From contig JAJKIV010000059.1 in assembly GCA_021154285.1 (NCBI GenBank), positions 1 through 35,056 of the forward strand: DNA of 35,056 bases, given 5' to 3'. The stretch is from Gemmatimonas sp. GTDB taxonomy: Bacteria > Gemmatimonadota > Gemmatimonadetes > Gemmatimonadales > Gemmatimonadaceae. Of this stretch, positions 8,240 through 18,240 are shown piece by piece. Within the stretch, counting starts at the first letter, position 1, and each line of letters opens with the position of its first letter. The notes beneath the pieces are model-generated. The model was not told the DNA's origin, did no database searches, and was given only the letters and a program-made list of their open reading frames with translations. The translations under genes were made by a program, and so were the position numbers.

Positions 8240-9210
8240 GCGGCGCGCTCCTTCGGGACCATCTCCGCCGCACGCTTCGCCTCTTCCGTCGCCTGGACCT
8301 CCGCGGCATGCACTGCGGCGACGATCCCTCGCGCTTCGGTGCCGAGCTCGCGCGCCCGTTCAGCCGTTGTCGCGCGACGCGCAAACTTCACGAGGTCGGC
8401 ATCCGCGAGCACCAGCGCGAGGCGGTTCACCGGCACGAGGCGGTTGTCCCGCACGGTGATGAGCAGCTCGTTGGTCGTGAGGGACGGATGCGCGTCAGGG
8501 ATGCTGCGCGAGAGATATGTCCTGAGGATCTCCACCATCAGCGCCACGTAGCGACCGCGTTCGCCAGCCTCCACGAGCCCGAGGCGCTCTACGCGCTCGA
8601 ACTCGCCCTCCGCATCAGCAAACGGGTCGTCCACCTCACCCTGCTGGCGCTTTCGGCGGCGGCGCCACCACCACCAGAAGAGGCCAATGAGTCCGATCGC
8701 CGCGAGCGCAGCGAGCAGCCAGTACCACCACGGTCGTCCAAACTCGAACAGCGCGCGTTGCGGCTTCGGAATCCGTTGGGCGGTATCGGCCGGCAGCACG
8801 CTCTTCACGTGGACCGTGAGCGCGCTGAGCGGAACACGCCGCTCGCGGTTATCGAGCTTCACGACGACGTCGCCGAATCGCAGCGGCAGGTTGCCGGTGT
8901 CCCATGCCGCGATGCGCCACGTTGCCGTGACGTCGAACGCCGTGGTGTCGGATCCCTGGCGCTCCTGTCGGGGATCGAGCGCCTCGACGGCGGCGCCCGA
9001 ATCGGGGCCCGCCGGAAACGTGATGGACGCGCCGCGCGGCGCGTGGACGCGCACCGTTAGGCGGAAGGGGTCACCGACCGTTACCGTTTCCGGCTCGATT
9101 GAATACCCCATCTGCACCTGTGCCGCCACCTGCGCTGGCTGTGCTGGCGTTGGCTGCGTGGGGCCCTGTTGCAGCGCCAGCAGGAGCGGGACGACACAGA
9201 ACAGCATCAT
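8236..9210 (-). CDS. Single-pass membrane protein of the Bat cluster (BatD-like Ig domain plus cytosolic helical domain)
   Basis: 324 aa, opening with a signal peptide (MMLFCVVPLLLALQQ). Residues about 30-150 form a BatD-like beta domain (YSIEPETVTVGDPFRLTVRV). A strong membrane segment (WWYWLLAALAAIGLIGLFWWWW) is followed by the basic stop-transfer RRRRKRQQ, and then a helical cytosolic domain (YVALMVEILRTYL, LTTNELLITVRDNR). The layout resembles the DUF4381-type proteins that sit between DUF58 and vWA genes in MoxR operons. Both junctions overlap by 4 bp. I infer it is a structural or adaptor subunit of the MoxR/vWA membrane assembly. Precise family membership is uncertain. Confidence 0.75.
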   Translation of the reverse strand: MMLFCVVPLLLALQQGPTQPTPAQPAQVAAQVQMGYSIEPETVTVGDPFRLTVRVHAPRGASITFPAGPDSGAAVEALDPRQERQGSDTTAFDVTATWRIAAWDTGNLPLRFGDVVVKLDNRERRVPLSALTVHVKSVLPADTAQRIPKPQRALFEFGRPWWYWLLAALAAIGLIGLFWWWWRRRRKRQQGEVDDPFADAEGEFERVERLGLVEAGERGRYVALMVEILRTYLSRSIPDAHPSLTTNELLITVRDNRLVPVNRLALVLADADLVKFARRATTAERARELGTEARGIVAAVHAAEVQATEEAKRAAEMVPKERAA

Positions 9211-10312
9211 CGACGTCGCGTCCGGGTTTCGCGCGACCGGAAGAATCGCATGAGCGGTTCGACGTATCCGCCGTCGGTACGCATGACAATTTCGTCGATC
9301 GCGAGGCGGCGGAGGAGACGACGCCGGCTCTCGCGGTGTTCGTTCACCATGCGCGCATAGCCTTCGCGAACCCGTCCATCACTCGTGTCCACGTCGATCG
9401 TCGCGCCCGTCTCCGGGTCGACGAGTCGGGCGAGCCCGATGTCGGGCAGGGACTCTTCGCTCGGATCCTCAATGGTCACCGCGACGAGATCGTGCCGTTG
9501 TGCGGCGAGCTTGAGCGGACGCTCGAGCTGCTCGCTGAAGAAGTCGGAGACGAGAAAGACGATCGCCTTCTGTCGCAACATTCCGCGCAGATACTCGAGC
9601 GCGCCGGCGATGTCGGTCCCGCGTCCCTGCGGCTCGTGCACCAGGAGATCGCGGATGACACGCAGCACGTGACGACGCCCCTTGGCGGGCGGCACGACGT
9701 GCTCGACACGGTCGGTGAAGAGCATGATGCCGACGCGGTCGTTGTTCCGAACGGCGGACATCGCCAGCACCGCACCGAGCTCGGTAGCGAGCTCGCTCTT
9801 GAAGCGCCTAACGGTACCGAACCGCTCTGACCCCGAGAGATCCACCGCCAGCATGACGGTGAGCTCGCGCTCCTCGATGTAGCGCTTGACGAACGGCCGC
9901 CGCATTCGCGCCGTCACGTTCCAGTCGATGGACCGGACTTCGTCGCCGGGGAGATACTCGCGCACCTCGGCGAACTCCATCCCTTGCCCCTTGAACACGG
10001 AGCGGTATTCGCCGCTGAAGAGCGAGTTGACGAGTCCCCGGGTACGGAGCTCGATCAGCTTCACCTGGCGGAGGATCTCGGGCGGGACGCCGATCGTGAC
10101 GCGTTGGCGGGCTGCGTCGGGATCGACCTTGGACCGGGAACCGGCAATTGGGAAGCGGGAACCGATTGCGTTGGGCGGCGTCGGCGGCGTGCGAAGGGCA
10201 TGACGTGCGCGCGCCGGAGTCTCGAACGCAACCTGCGAAGTCCGGTTCGCGGTTCCCTGTTCCCCGTTCCCGTTGTTCCCCGAATCCCGATTCCCGATTC
10301 CCGATTCCCGGC

Positions 10313-10316
<4 letters not shown>
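9207..10316 (-). CDS. DUF58 / vWA-like protein of the MoxR-Bat operon, with repeat-encoded N-terminus
   Basis: 369 aa. The DUF58 core starts near residue 75 (VPPEILRQVKLIELRTRGLV), with SGEYRSVFKGQGMEFAEVRE and the signature YLPGDEVRSIDWNVTARM. A vWA-type fold follows (LAVDLSGSERFG, RVGIMLFTDRVE, VFLVSDFF). It is a cytosolic partner of MoxR ATPases. The ATG at 10316 overlaps the moxR stop as ATGA, which fixes the start. Residues 2 to about 62 are translated from a degenerate GGGAATC/GGGAAC repeat and its inverted copy ([13 protein letters not shown]...), not from conserved DUF58 sequence. The same repeat encodes the first residues of PyrC in this window. An internal start (for example the GTG at QVKLIEL) is conceivable but lacks a good ribosome site. 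Confidence 0.9.
10131..10311. repeat. Degenerate GGGAATC/GGGAAC repeat with an inverted arm inside the DUF58 gene
   Basis: On the plus strand, 10249-10311 is a run of TTCCC/ATTCCC units (ending gattcccgattcccgg). 10131-10163 carries the opposite orientation (ccgggaaccgg ... gggaagcgggaaccg). The two arms could pair over a loop of about 85 nt. The array starts right after the ATG of the DUF58 gene and stays in frame. A one-orientation relative lies at 17211-17274, at the start of pyrC. It has no transposase and looks like a small spreading repeat. Confidence 0.85.
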
Positions 10317-11287
<971 letters not shown>

Positions 11288-11402
11288 CGTTCGCTCCGAG
11301 GGTAATGGGCTCGATCCAGCGCCCGTCGCTGCTCGAGCTCGCCTGTTCAAGTTCGGGACCCGACCGAGTGTACCGCCAGTCGTCTCTCAGTCCGGTCTGC
11401 AG

Positions 11403-11408
11403 AGTATA
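11403..11408 (-). promoter_or_regulatory. Possible -10 element for the moxR-bat operon
   Basis: In the rluB-moxR gap the minus strand reads TTTCGTGTATACTCTGCAG. TATACT matches the -10 consensus at five of six positions and is preceded by TG. No convincing -35 is seen 16-18 nt upstream, so this is a weak call. It lies about 115 nt before the moxR GTG. Confidence 0.3.
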
Positions 11409-11450
11409 CACGAAACCAGCGATTCGGCTCCGCCGGTCACGTCACCAGCG

Positions 11451-12284
11451 TCACCGACGCTTCCTTGGCTTTCGTCCGTGCGATGCGTCAGGCTTGGGAC
11501 GCTGCCTGGTGCGTTGCTCGCCCTCTCGTCGACCACGCCCCGAACGCGCCGGTGTGATGGGGTAACCAAGTAGCACCTCCAGATCCCGTCGCTCACGCCC
11601 CGAGAGCGCTCGCGTCGCCCCTGACTCGAGACGATCGAGCACGACGGGCCCGAAACGCACGCGCACGAGGCGGTCGACCTCGAGACCGAGCGCCTCGCAG
11701 AACCGTCGAACCTCACGGTTGCGCCCTTCGGCAATCGTGACCTCGAACTCCGACTTGCGGTTCCCGAGCGGTCGCGCCTCGACAGCCCGCGGCAGCACGA
11801 GCCCGTCCTCGAGCTCGACCCCGCGACGTGCGGCAACGACTGCAGCTCGCACATTGCCGCGAACGGTGGCCACGTACGTCCGCTCGACCTCCGTGCTCGG
11901 ATGCGTGAGGAGGTGCGCCGCTGCGCCGTCGGTCGTGAGCAACAGGACGCCTTCGGTGAGGTAGTCCAGCCGACCGACATACGTGAGGCCGGGAGTCGCG
12001 GGCACCAGGTCGAACACGGTGCGACGACCTTCGGGGTCGGACTTCGTCGTCACCACGCCCGACGGTTTGTTGAGCACGATCCACTCGAACGACGTGGGTG
12101 GCCGATCGAGCTCGCGTCCATCCACCGTGATGCGGTCCACCGCCGGATCCACGGACTGTCCGGTGCGCGCGACGACGCCGTTCACCTGCACACGTCCGGC
12201 TGCGACGAGCTCCTCGGCCTTTCGCCGCGACGCGACGCCCGCGCGAGCGAGCGCGCGGTGGATTCGCATCGGCTCACCGGTCAC
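11451..12284 (-). CDS. rluB: RsuA/RluB-type rRNA pseudouridine synthase
   Basis: Isomerises a uridine in rRNA to pseudouridine. An N-terminal S4 RNA-binding domain ([20 protein letters not shown]) is followed by the catalytic domain with [14 protein letters not shown], whose Asp is the nucleophile. [10 protein letters not shown], a [18 protein letters not shown] block and a basic C-terminal tail follow. 277 aa from the GTG that overlaps the scpB stop (GTGA). An ATG five codons in (12269) gives MRIHRAL, the usual family N-terminus, and is an equally good start. Third gene of scpA-scpB-rluB, a conserved arrangement. Assignment to RluB rather than RsuA rests on that context and the basic tail. 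Confidence 0.9.
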   Translation of the reverse strand: MTGEPMRIHRALARAGVASRRKAEELVAAGRVQVNGVVARTGQSVDPAVDRITVDGRELDRPPTSFEWIVLNKPSGVVTTKSDPEGRRTVFDLVPATPGLTYVGRLDYLTEGVLLLTTDGAAAHLLTHPSTEVERTYVATVRGNVRAAVVAARRGVELEDGLVLPRAVEARPLGNRKSEFEVTIAEGRNREVRRFCEALGLEVDRLVRVRFGPVVLDRLESGATRALSGRERRDLEVLLGYPITPARSGRGRREGEQRTRQRPKPDASHGRKPRKRR

Positions 12285-12850
12285 GTCGTCGGCGCCGCCT
12301 CCGATGCCGGTTCGGCGGGAGCGTTCGTGCGGAGCGCGATCGCCAGCTCGTCGCCTCTCGGCAGCTCCTCGAGGTGTCGGAGCGCAAACTGCTCGAGGAA
12401 GATCGGCGTCGTGCCGTACAGCAGCGGGCGGCCCACACCGTCGGCGCGCCCAACGACGTCGATCAGGCCACGCTCGAGGAGCGACTTGAGAACACTCCCC
12501 ACGGCGACACCGCGAATCTCCTCGATTTCGGCGCGGCCGATCGGCTGTCGGTACGCAATGATCGCCAACGTCTCGAGCGATGCGCCGGACAATCGGTGGG
12601 GGCGTGCGGCGAGCTGTGCGCGTTCGATCGCCTCGGTGTACTCGGCTCTCGTTAGGATCTGCCAGCCACCGCCGACCTCCACGAGCTCTACGCCGTGTCC
12701 CGCGGTGTCGTAGGTCTCGCGAAGCTCATCGAGGGCCGACTGCACCGCGGCCGGCGACGCATCGGGATCGAGAGCGGCAAGTTCGTCGAGCGGGATCGGC
12801 CGCGCGCTCGCGAACAGCGCGGCTTCAAGCAGCCTGGCTAGAGGATTCAC
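12281..12850 (-). CDS. scpB: Chromosome segregation and condensation protein ScpB
   Basis: 189 aa winged-helix partner of the SMC-ScpAB condensin; binds the kleisin ScpA and helps SMC load and compact the origin region. Seen: an N-terminal [21 protein letters not shown], central [27 protein letters not shown] (the most conserved ScpB motif), then [29 protein letters not shown]. The ATG lies 26 bp inside scpA and the stop overlaps rluB. Acidic Ala/Glu/Pro tail, as is common. Confidence 0.95.
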   Translation of the reverse strand: MNPLARLLEAALFASARPIPLDELAALDPDASPAAVQSALDELRETYDTAGHGVELVEVGGGWQILTRAEYTEAIERAQLAARPHRLSGASLETLAIIAYRQPIGRAEIEEIRGVAVGSVLKSLLERGLIDVVGRADGVGRPLLYGTTPIFLEQFALRHLEELPRGDELAIALRTNAPAEPASEAAPTT

Positions 12851-13628
12851 GACTGATCAAAACGGAGGCGAAGGGTGCGAGCTGTGCGAGCCGGAGCTCG
12901 CCGCGGCGCGCGAGCTCCAACAGCGCGAGCAGTGCCGAGAGCACCTGCCACGGCTGGGAAGTCGGCGGGCACACGTCGCGCCATCGCGCGGTCGCGCGCA
13001 GGGCGAGGACGGCACGCACGGTCTCGATCGCACCATCCACATCGAGAGGGCGAGCGACAATGTCATGGATGACTGGCTCTCGGGCAATACGCAGCACGCG
13101 ATCGATCGCCGCGAGCAGCTCCGAGAGCGAGAGCGCGAGCGGCGCTGAAGGCGGAGCGATCTGCTGCGGCACGTACGCGCGCGCGAATCGGCCGCGACGA
13201 TCTTCCCCGAGTCGCTCGAGGACATCCACGACCTCGCGCATCTGCTGGTACTCGAGCAGTCGCCGCACGAGCTCCGCGCGCGGGTCTTCCCACGCATCAT
13301 CGAGCTCACTGCGAGGGAGCAGCATCTGCGCCTTGATGCGAAGCAGTCGGGCGGCCATCTCGAGATAGTCGGCCGCCTGGTCGAGCTGCATGAGGTGGAT
13401 GTGCGCGAGGAACTGCTCGGCAATGCGCGCGATCGGGATGTCATAGATGTCGACCTGTTCGTCGCGAATGAGCGACAACAGGAGATCGAGCGGACCGCTG
13501 AATTGCGACAGCTCGATGACGAACGGCGTCGCGACATCAGACACCGCCTCGAGCCGGCGTGGCTCGACGGGGGCGTCGAAATCGAGCTGCCCCGTTAGGG
13601 CTGGCTCGACTAGCGTGTCGATGTCCAT
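12825..13628 (-). CDS. scpA: Kleisin ScpA, condensin subunit
   Basis: 267 aa from the ATG at 13628. The track begins 14 codons upstream at a GTG that overlaps the predicted promoter, so I prefer the internal ATG. The N-terminal SMC-neck-binding region reads FSGPLDLLLSLIRDEQVDIYDIPIARIAEQFLAHI. It continues with YLEMAARLLRIKAQMLLP and a C-terminal winged helix (VLSALLALLELARRGELRLAQL). Bridges SMC heads and recruits ScpB. First gene of scpA-scpB-rluB, transcribed divergently from rpsT. Confidence 0.93.
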   Translation of the reverse strand: MDIDTLVEPALTGQLDFDAPVEPRRLEAVSDVATPFVIELSQFSGPLDLLLSLIRDEQVDIYDIPIARIAEQFLAHIHLMQLDQAADYLEMAARLLRIKAQMLLPRSELDDAWEDPRAELVRRLLEYQQMREVVDVLERLGEDRRGRFARAYVPQQIAPPSAPLALSLSELLAAIDRVLRIAREPVIHDIVARPLDVDGAIETVRAVLALRATARWRDVCPPTSQPWQVLSALLALLELARRGELRLAQLAPFASVLISRESSSQAA

Positions 13629-13657
13629 GGGCTTGCTACGACGGACGGCACGGCGAA

Positions 13658-13686
13658 AAGCTAGCGGCACCGCACGCCTGAGTCAA
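13658..13686 (-). promoter_or_regulatory. Predicted scpA promoter
   Basis: Minus strand TTGACT (13686-13681), 17 nt spacer, TAGCTT (13663-13658). The -35 matches five of six consensus positions; the -10 is weak. Transcription would begin near 13651, about 23 nt before the ATG at 13628. This is the main reason for choosing that start over the upstream GTG. Confidence 0.45.
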
Positions 13687-13800
13687 AGCAAAAAATCACT
13701 TGCGGGCGAATGTGTTTTTGCCAATTCGGCGTGTGCGATCGATTCACGTTATGCATCGACCGCAGGACTTTCTTTACCCGACCCAACTAACTGCGCTGCC

Positions 13801-13829
13801 TTGACATCGGGCGCCCGTACTGGTAAGGT
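13801..13829 (+). promoter_or_regulatory. Predicted rpsT promoter
   Basis: Perfect TTGACA (13801-13806), 17 nt spacer, TAAGGT (13824-13829). Start point would be near 13836, giving a leader of about 40 nt before the GTG of rpsT. Optimal spacing and the consensus -35 fit a highly expressed ribosomal-protein gene. Confidence 0.7.
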
Positions 13830-13876
13830 TCGTGGCTCTATTTCGAACACTGATTCAGGAATTCTGGAGATACGAC

Positions 13877-14116
13877 GTGCCGAATATCGCGTCCGCGAAT
13901 AAGAACATGCGAAAGGCTCGCGCAGCCACCGTGCGCAATCGCGCGCAGCGGTCCGCGCTCCGCACTGCGCTCAAGAAGGCGAAGGCTCCGAGTGCTACGG
14001 CCGAGGAGCGCCTCACGGCGGTGAGCCTGCTCGACCGCGCCGCGCGAAAGGGCCTCATTCATTCGAACGCCGCGGCCCGTCACAAGAGCCGCTTGGCCAC
14101 GCACGCCAAGGCATAA
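13877..14116 (+). CDS. rpsT: 30S ribosomal protein S20
   Basis: 79 aa, slightly shorter than the usual 85-90. Starts at the GTG at 13877 with GGAG seven nt upstream, giving the family N-terminus (M)PNIASANKNMRKARAA. The track's ATG at 13832 would add 15 unrelated residues and sits at the predicted transcription start. Very basic, all-helical protein that binds 16S rRNA early in 30S assembly. The C-terminus has the typical AAARHKSRLA block. Monocistronic, with its own promoter and terminator. Confidence 0.97.
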   Translation: MPNIASANKNMRKARAATVRNRAQRSALRTALKKAKAPSATAEERLTAVSLLDRAARKGLIHSNAAARHKSRLATHAKA

Positions 14117-14139
14117 CCCGGCGCGCCGGTTCTCAAAGC

Positions 14140-14170
14140 AAAAGGGCCCGGACAAAGTCCAGGCCCTTTT
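14140..14170. terminator. Bidirectional rho-independent terminator
   Basis: Stem AAAAGGGCC-c-GGAC, loop AAA, GTCC-a-GGCCCTTTT: nine plus four base pairs with a single mismatch, and T-runs on both strands. It lies 24 bp after the rpsT stop and 21 bp after the stop of the opposing coiled-coil gene, so it serves both converging transcripts. Confidence 0.92.
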
Positions 14171-14190
14171 CATTTCACCGCCTCGAGGCG

Positions 14191-15213
14191 TCACATCGCC
14201 GCGAGCTCACCACCGCAGCGTTCACAATACCATTCGGTGGGATAGTTCATCGTCCCGCACTCCTGACACTTGAGCGTCTTGATCTGCTCAGTCGGCACGT
14301 CCTTGAGGAAGGCGGGAATGCTTCCCGGCGTGAGTGCGGAATCGGGGTGCTGAACCTCCTTCTCCACGCGCGGCGCTGAGGTCAGCACGGGCGTGGGGGC
14401 GAGGTTGCGGCGCGCCGCGGATCCATTCAGGCCTGCGGGCACCTCGACATCGGCCGGCTCGATCATCCCAGCACGCGCCGGAACTGGCTCCGCCCGAATT
14501 TCAGGCCGAGACTCCGCGCGCGGTGCCGGTGCGGCATGCGCAACGTCCGCCGGTCGCGTTGGAGCTGGCCGGTCGACGACGGACTGCAGAAACGCCAATT
14601 CGTCAAAGCCCGAAGAGGGCACCGCACGAACCGGCGGCGGCGGCGCCGCGGGCTGCGGAACGGGCTGCGCTGCTTGCGGCACCGGAGCGGGCGGCAGGAC
14701 TGTGGGCGGTACCGCGGCCCTCGCGGGAGCCAGCGCCTCGATGGGAACGACCGACTCTTCGCCCGCCGGCGGCGTTGGCGCTCGGACAGCGACGGCGAGA
14801 ATCTCCTGTACGCGTCCGAGCTCAGCGCCGACCTGTGCCCGCTCGGCGCCAAGCGACGAGATGGCTTCATCGCAGCGCTGCATCGCATCGCGAGCATGAT
14901 CGAGGCTGAACTCGCCGACCATGGCACGAAGCTCGGCTTCGGCTCGCTGGTCTCGCAGCGTCGTCTCATCCGCGTACAGTGCGGCGACCTTTTCGGCGAG
15001 CGTGCTGGCGGTGCTCTGAAGCTCCGTCGCACGACCCGCGAGCTGGTCGAGGACCTTCGTCAATCGCTCATCGTAATCGGCGCGCACGCGAGCGAACACG
15101 TGGGTCGGTGTGGTTCCCTTGCGCGCGTCGAGTTGAGCGAGCCACTGCTCGTATCGATTGCGCTCTTCCATCAGCGCGTTCAGCGCGTCCATCCAGTTGT
15201 TGCTATCGCTCAT
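14191..15213 (-). CDS. Coiled-coil protein with Pro/Ala-rich linker and C-terminal zinc ribbon, function unknown
   Basis: 340 aa; not recognised as a named family. Residues 1 to about 145 are strongly helical and likely coiled coil (ERNRYEQWLAQLDARKG, LQSTASTLAEKVAALYADE). About 150-300 is a low-complexity Pro/Ala linker. The last 30 residues form a four-Cys zinc ribbon (KCQECGTMNYPTEWYCERCG). There is no signal peptide, so it is probably cytosolic. A ribosome site GAGGAG lies eight nt before the ATG, inside the end of the upstream aldolase gene; the gap is 3 bp, so it is probably the last gene of the pyr cluster transcript. A role as a scaffold binding RNA, DNA or protein through the ribbon is speculation. 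Confidence 0.75.
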   Translation of the reverse strand: MSDSNNWMDALNALMEERNRYEQWLAQLDARKGTTPTHVFARVRADYDERLTKVLDQLAGRATELQSTASTLAEKVAALYADETTLRDQRAEAELRAMVGEFSLDHARDAMQRCDEAISSLGAERAQVGAELGRVQEILAVAVRAPTPPAGEESVVPIEALAPARAAVPPTVLPPAPVPQAAQPVPQPAAPPPPVRAVPSSGFDELAFLQSVVDRPAPTRPADVAHAAPAPRAESRPEIRAEPVPARAGMIEPADVEVPAGLNGSAARRNLAPTPVLTSAPRVEKEVQHPDSALTPGSIPAFLKDVPTEQIKTLKCQECGTMNYPTEWYCERCGGELAAM

Positions 15214-15216
15214 GCT

Positions 15217-15906
15217 TCACTCCTCGCGGCCACCCGGCACGGGGCAGCCTGGATAGATCTCGCCGGGAAACGCTTTGGCTCGCGCCGCCTCGAGCGCCCG
15301 CACGTCGTCCGGCCCTAACGTCTGTACTCGGCCAAGGAGCCGAGCGGTCAACAGGATCTTCGCCGTGTGTTCGAGGCTCTCCATTCGCTGGTGCGCGAGA
15401 ACCAGCGACGGTCCAACCGTCGTGGCTCCGTGGTTCGCCATCAAGAACGCATCGTGTCGCGCCACGAACGGCTCGAACGCATCGGCTAACGCCATTGTAC
15501 CGGGGGTCGCGTATGGAACCAACGGCACCCAGCCCACCTGATAAATGATCTCCGGAAGTACACACGCCGAGAAGGACTCGCCCGCAACCGCGAACCCCGT
15601 CGCGGTTGGCGGATGCGCGTGGACGACCGCCTGAACATCGGGACGCCGCTGGTAGACGCGCAGGTGCACCGCCACTTCGGACGACGCCCGCCGCGCTCCG
15701 CGCCGGTGCTGACCGTCGAGCGAAAGCTCGACGAGGTCCTCTTCCGTCACGTCCACCTTCGACATCCCTGCCGGGGTCACGAGCACACGGTCGCCGGGGA
15801 GCCGCACCGAGACGTTGCCGTCCGGTCCCGCGATCAAGCCACGGTCGTACAGGCGCCTGCAGACCTGGACGATCTCCCGACGCGCCGGCAGCGACCCGTA
15901 CACCAC
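15217..15906 (-). CDS. Class II aldolase / L-fuculose-phosphate aldolase family protein
   Basis: 229 aa from a GTG at 15906, one nt after the pyrC stop (a second GTG follows directly). A zinc-dependent retro-aldol or epimerase fold: GPDGNVSVRLPGDRVLVTPAG (phosphate site), SSEVAVHLRVY, VVHAHPP (two His zinc ligands) and MANHGATTVG (third His). Likely substrates are a ketose-1-phosphate or, alternatively, methylthioribulose-phosphate as in MtnB. The sequence alone does not choose. No sugar or methionine-salvage genes are nearby; it follows pyrC, so its context is uninformative. Confidence 0.85.
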   Translation of the reverse strand: MVYGSLPARREIVQVCRRLYDRGLIAGPDGNVSVRLPGDRVLVTPAGMSKVDVTEEDLVELSLDGQHRRGARRASSEVAVHLRVYQRRPDVQAVVHAHPPTATGFAVAGESFSACVLPEIIYQVGWVPLVPYATPGTMALADAFEPFVARHDAFLMANHGATTVGPSLVLAHQRMESLEHTAKILLTARLLGRVQTLGPDDVRALEAARAKAFPGEIYPGCPVPGGREE

Positions 15907-15907
15907 G

Positions 15908-17281
15908 CTACCCCGTCGCCCGATGGACGATCTTGCCGCCCACAATGGTACACATCACACGCCCATATAGGCTGTAGCCCCCATACGGGCTGTTTCGCCC
16001 CTTCGAGACGAACTTCGCGGGGTCGACGGTCCACTCGCGCGTGGCGTCAAAGACCGTGACGTCCGCCACGCTTCCGCGCCGCAATGACCCGCCCGGCAGG
16101 TTGAATGTGGTGGCCGGCGAAACGGACATCCGGTCAACCAGCGTCGTCAGGTCGATGATCCCCGGCTTTACCAGCCAGGTGTTGACGACCGCGAGCGCGG
16201 TCTCGAGGCCGACGATGCCATTGGGCGCGTCGGCGAACTCCCGCTCTTTCTCGTCGTAGTGGTGCGGCGCGTGGTCCGTCGCAACGAGATCGATCGTGCC
16301 GTCGCGGACGGCATCGCGAACGGCCTCCACGTCCTCCGCCGTCCGCAGCGGCGGATTCATCTTCGCATTCGTGTTGTACCCGTCGACGGCGTCTTCGGTG
16401 AGCGAGAGGTGATGCGGGCAGGCCTCCGCCGTGACACGAATGCCGCGCTCTTTCCCCCACCTGATGAGCTCTATCGAGCCCTTCGTGCTCATATGGCACA
16501 GGTGCACGTGGCCGCCAGTTCTTCGCGCCAACAGGATGTCGCGAATGACCATGATCTCTTCGGCTTCGGAGGGGATGCCCTTGAGGCCGAGCCGTGCGCT
16601 CACGATGCCTTCGTTCATCGCGCCGCCAGCGGCGAGCGTGGGCTCCTCGCAATGGTCCGCCACCGGAATGCCGAACGTGCGAGCGTACTCGAGCGCCGTT
16701 CGCATGAGGTGAGCGCTCGCGACCGGGCGACCGTCGTCGCTCACGGCGACCGCCCCGGCGCCCACCATCTCGCCGAACTCCGCCAGCGACTTCCCTTCCT
16801 GGCCTAACGAGATGGCCCCGATGGGATGCACGCGCGCGGCGTTCGCGGCCTGGCCCTGGCGCAGCACGAACCCGACGGCCGCCTGGTTGTCGGTGACCGG
16901 CTGTGTGTTGGGCATCGCACACACGGCCGTGAATCCGCCGACGGCCGCCGCTCTCGCGCCGGTGGCGATCGTTTCGACGTCCTCGCGACCCGGCTCCCGC
17001 AGATGGCAGTGGACATCGATGAATCCGGGCGCGACGACGAGCCCCGAACAGTCGATGACCTCGTAGTCATCGCCGTACGACGCGCCGGCGGCGGTCTCGA
17101 ACGACTCCACCTTCCCGTCGGCCAGGATGAGGTCTCCCTTGGAGTCGATCTGTTGCGACGGATCGAGCACACGTCCGCCGCGCAAGACACCGTGCCTAAC
17201 GCCGGAGCCGCGGTTCCCGGTTCCCTGTTCCCGGTTCCCACCCGATTCCCTATTCCCGATTCCCGACTCCCGATGGCTCAC
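15908..17281 (-). CDS. pyrC: Dihydroorotase, type I, with repeat-encoded N-terminus
   Basis: 457 aa from the GTG at 17281, which overlaps the pyrB stop (GTGA). Cyclises carbamoyl-aspartate to dihydroorotate. Metal ligands and catalytic residues are present: [15 protein letters not shown] (HxH), [30 protein letters not shown] and [14 protein letters not shown] (catalytic Asp). Length and motifs fit the type I class that can associate with aspartate transcarbamoylase. The first about 28 residues ([14 protein letters not shown]..., [10 protein letters not shown]) come from the GGGAATC/GGGAAC repeat also seen in the DUF58 gene. The conserved enzyme begins at [14 protein letters not shown]. The start overlap suggests the extension is translated. 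Confidence 0.95.
   Translation of the reverse strand: MSHRESGIGNRESGGNREQGTGNRGSGVRHGVLRGGRVLDPSQQIDSKGDLILADGKVESFETAAGASYGDDYEVIDCSGLVVAPGFIDVHCHLREPGREDVETIATGARAAAVGGFTAVCAMPNTQPVTDNQAAVGFVLRQGQAANAARVHPIGAISLGQEGKSLAEFGEMVGAGAVAVSDDGRPVASAHLMRTALEYARTFGIPVADHCEEPTLAAGGAMNEGIVSARLGLKGIPSEAEEIMVIRDILLARRTGGHVHLCHMSTKGSIELIRWGKERGIRVTAEACPHHLSLTEDAVDGYNTNAKMNPPLRTAEDVEAVRDAVRDGTIDLVATDHAPHHYDEKEREFADAPNGIVGLETALAVVNTWLVKPGIIDLTTLVDRMSVSPATTFNLPGGSLRRGSVADVTVFDATREWTVDPAKFVSKGRNSPYGGYSLYGRVMCTIVGGKIVHRATG
17211..17274. repeat. Degenerate GGGAATC/GGGAAC repeat at the 5' end of pyrC
   Basis: Plus strand: cggttcccggttccctgttc and onward through gattcccgactcccgat, about nine imperfect 7-bp units. 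It is the same sequence family as 10249-10311 and is again directly after a start codon in a 4-bp-overlap junction. It reads in the same frame, giving nearly the same peptide (RESGIGNR). Confidence 0.85.
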
Positions 17282-18240
17282 CTGTCGCTTCCTCCCTTCG
17301 CGGCGTCAGCCAGCTCCGGCGCGCCGCCGGCAAGCAGATAGAGCACCGCCATGCGAACCGCCACGCCGTTCGTCACCTGTTCGAGGATCACGCTGTGAGG
17401 GCCATCGGCGACGTCGGAATCGATCTCGACGCCCCGATTCATGGGGCCGGGGTGAAGGATGAGGAGATCGCGTGGCGCGCGCTCGAGGCGCTCGCGCGTC
17501 ACGCCGAAGACACGATTGTATTCGCGCAGCGACGGGATGTAGCCTGCCTGCATGCGCTCGAGCTGAAGGCGCAGGACGTTGAGTGCCTCGGCCCATTCGA
17601 TCGCCGCCTCGATTCGGTCGAACACCTCGACCCCGAGTTCGGCGATCGCGTTCGGCAGGAGCGAGCGCGGCCCGCACACGCCGACGACCGCGCCCATTTT
17701 TTTGAGCCCCCAGATGTTCGAGCGCGCGACGCGCGAGTGGAGCACGTCACCGCAGATGCAGATGCGGCGGCCCTCGAGCGTGCCGAATCGGTCACGCAAC
17801 GTCAGGAGATCGAGCAGCCCCTGCGTCGGATGCTCGTGGGTTCCGTCGCCGGCGTTGATGACGTTCGACTCGATCCGCTCCGCGAGAAACTGCGCGGCCC
17901 CCGAGGCGGAATGGCGGATGACGACCATGTCGATGCGCATCGCCTCGAGGTTGCGCGCCGTGTCCACGAGGGTCTCGCCCTTCGAGACGCTCGAGCCCGA
18001 GGCCGCAACGTTCACCGTATCGGCGGAAAGGCGCTTCTCGGCAAACTCGAACGATACGCGGGTTCGCGTGGACGCCTCGAAGAACAGATTCACGATCGTC
18101 GACCCACGAAGCGCCGGCACCTTCTTGATCGCGCGCTCGCTGATCTCCTTGAACGGCTCCGCGGTGTCGAGAATCAGTCGAATCTGCTCGGGGGTCAGTG
18201 GCTCGAGCGCCAACAGGTCTTTCCCGAGCGGGGTCGTCAC
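17278..18240 (-). CDS. pyrB: Aspartate carbamoyltransferase catalytic subunit
   Basis: 320 aa. Condenses carbamoyl phosphate with aspartate, the committed step of pyrimidine synthesis. Carbamoyl-phosphate site [36 protein letters not shown], and the aspartate-side [11 protein letters not shown] are all intact. The GTG overlaps the pyrR stop and the stop overlaps the pyrC start, a tight pyrR-pyrB-pyrC unit. No pyrI regulatory subunit is nearby, so control probably falls to PyrR. Confidence 0.98.
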   Translation of the reverse strand: MTTPLGKDLLALEPLTPEQIRLILDTAEPFKEISERAIKKVPALRGSTIVNLFFEASTRTRVSFEFAEKRLSADTVNVAASGSSVSKGETLVDTARNLEAMRIDMVVIRHSASGAAQFLAERIESNVINAGDGTHEHPTQGLLDLLTLRDRFGTLEGRRICICGDVLHSRVARSNIWGLKKMGAVVGVCGPRSLLPNAIAELGVEVFDRIEAAIEWAEALNVLRLQLERMQAGYIPSLREYNRVFGVTRERLERAPRDLLILHPGPMNRGVEIDSDVADGPHSVILEQVTNGVAVRMAVLYLLAGGAPELADAAKGGSDR

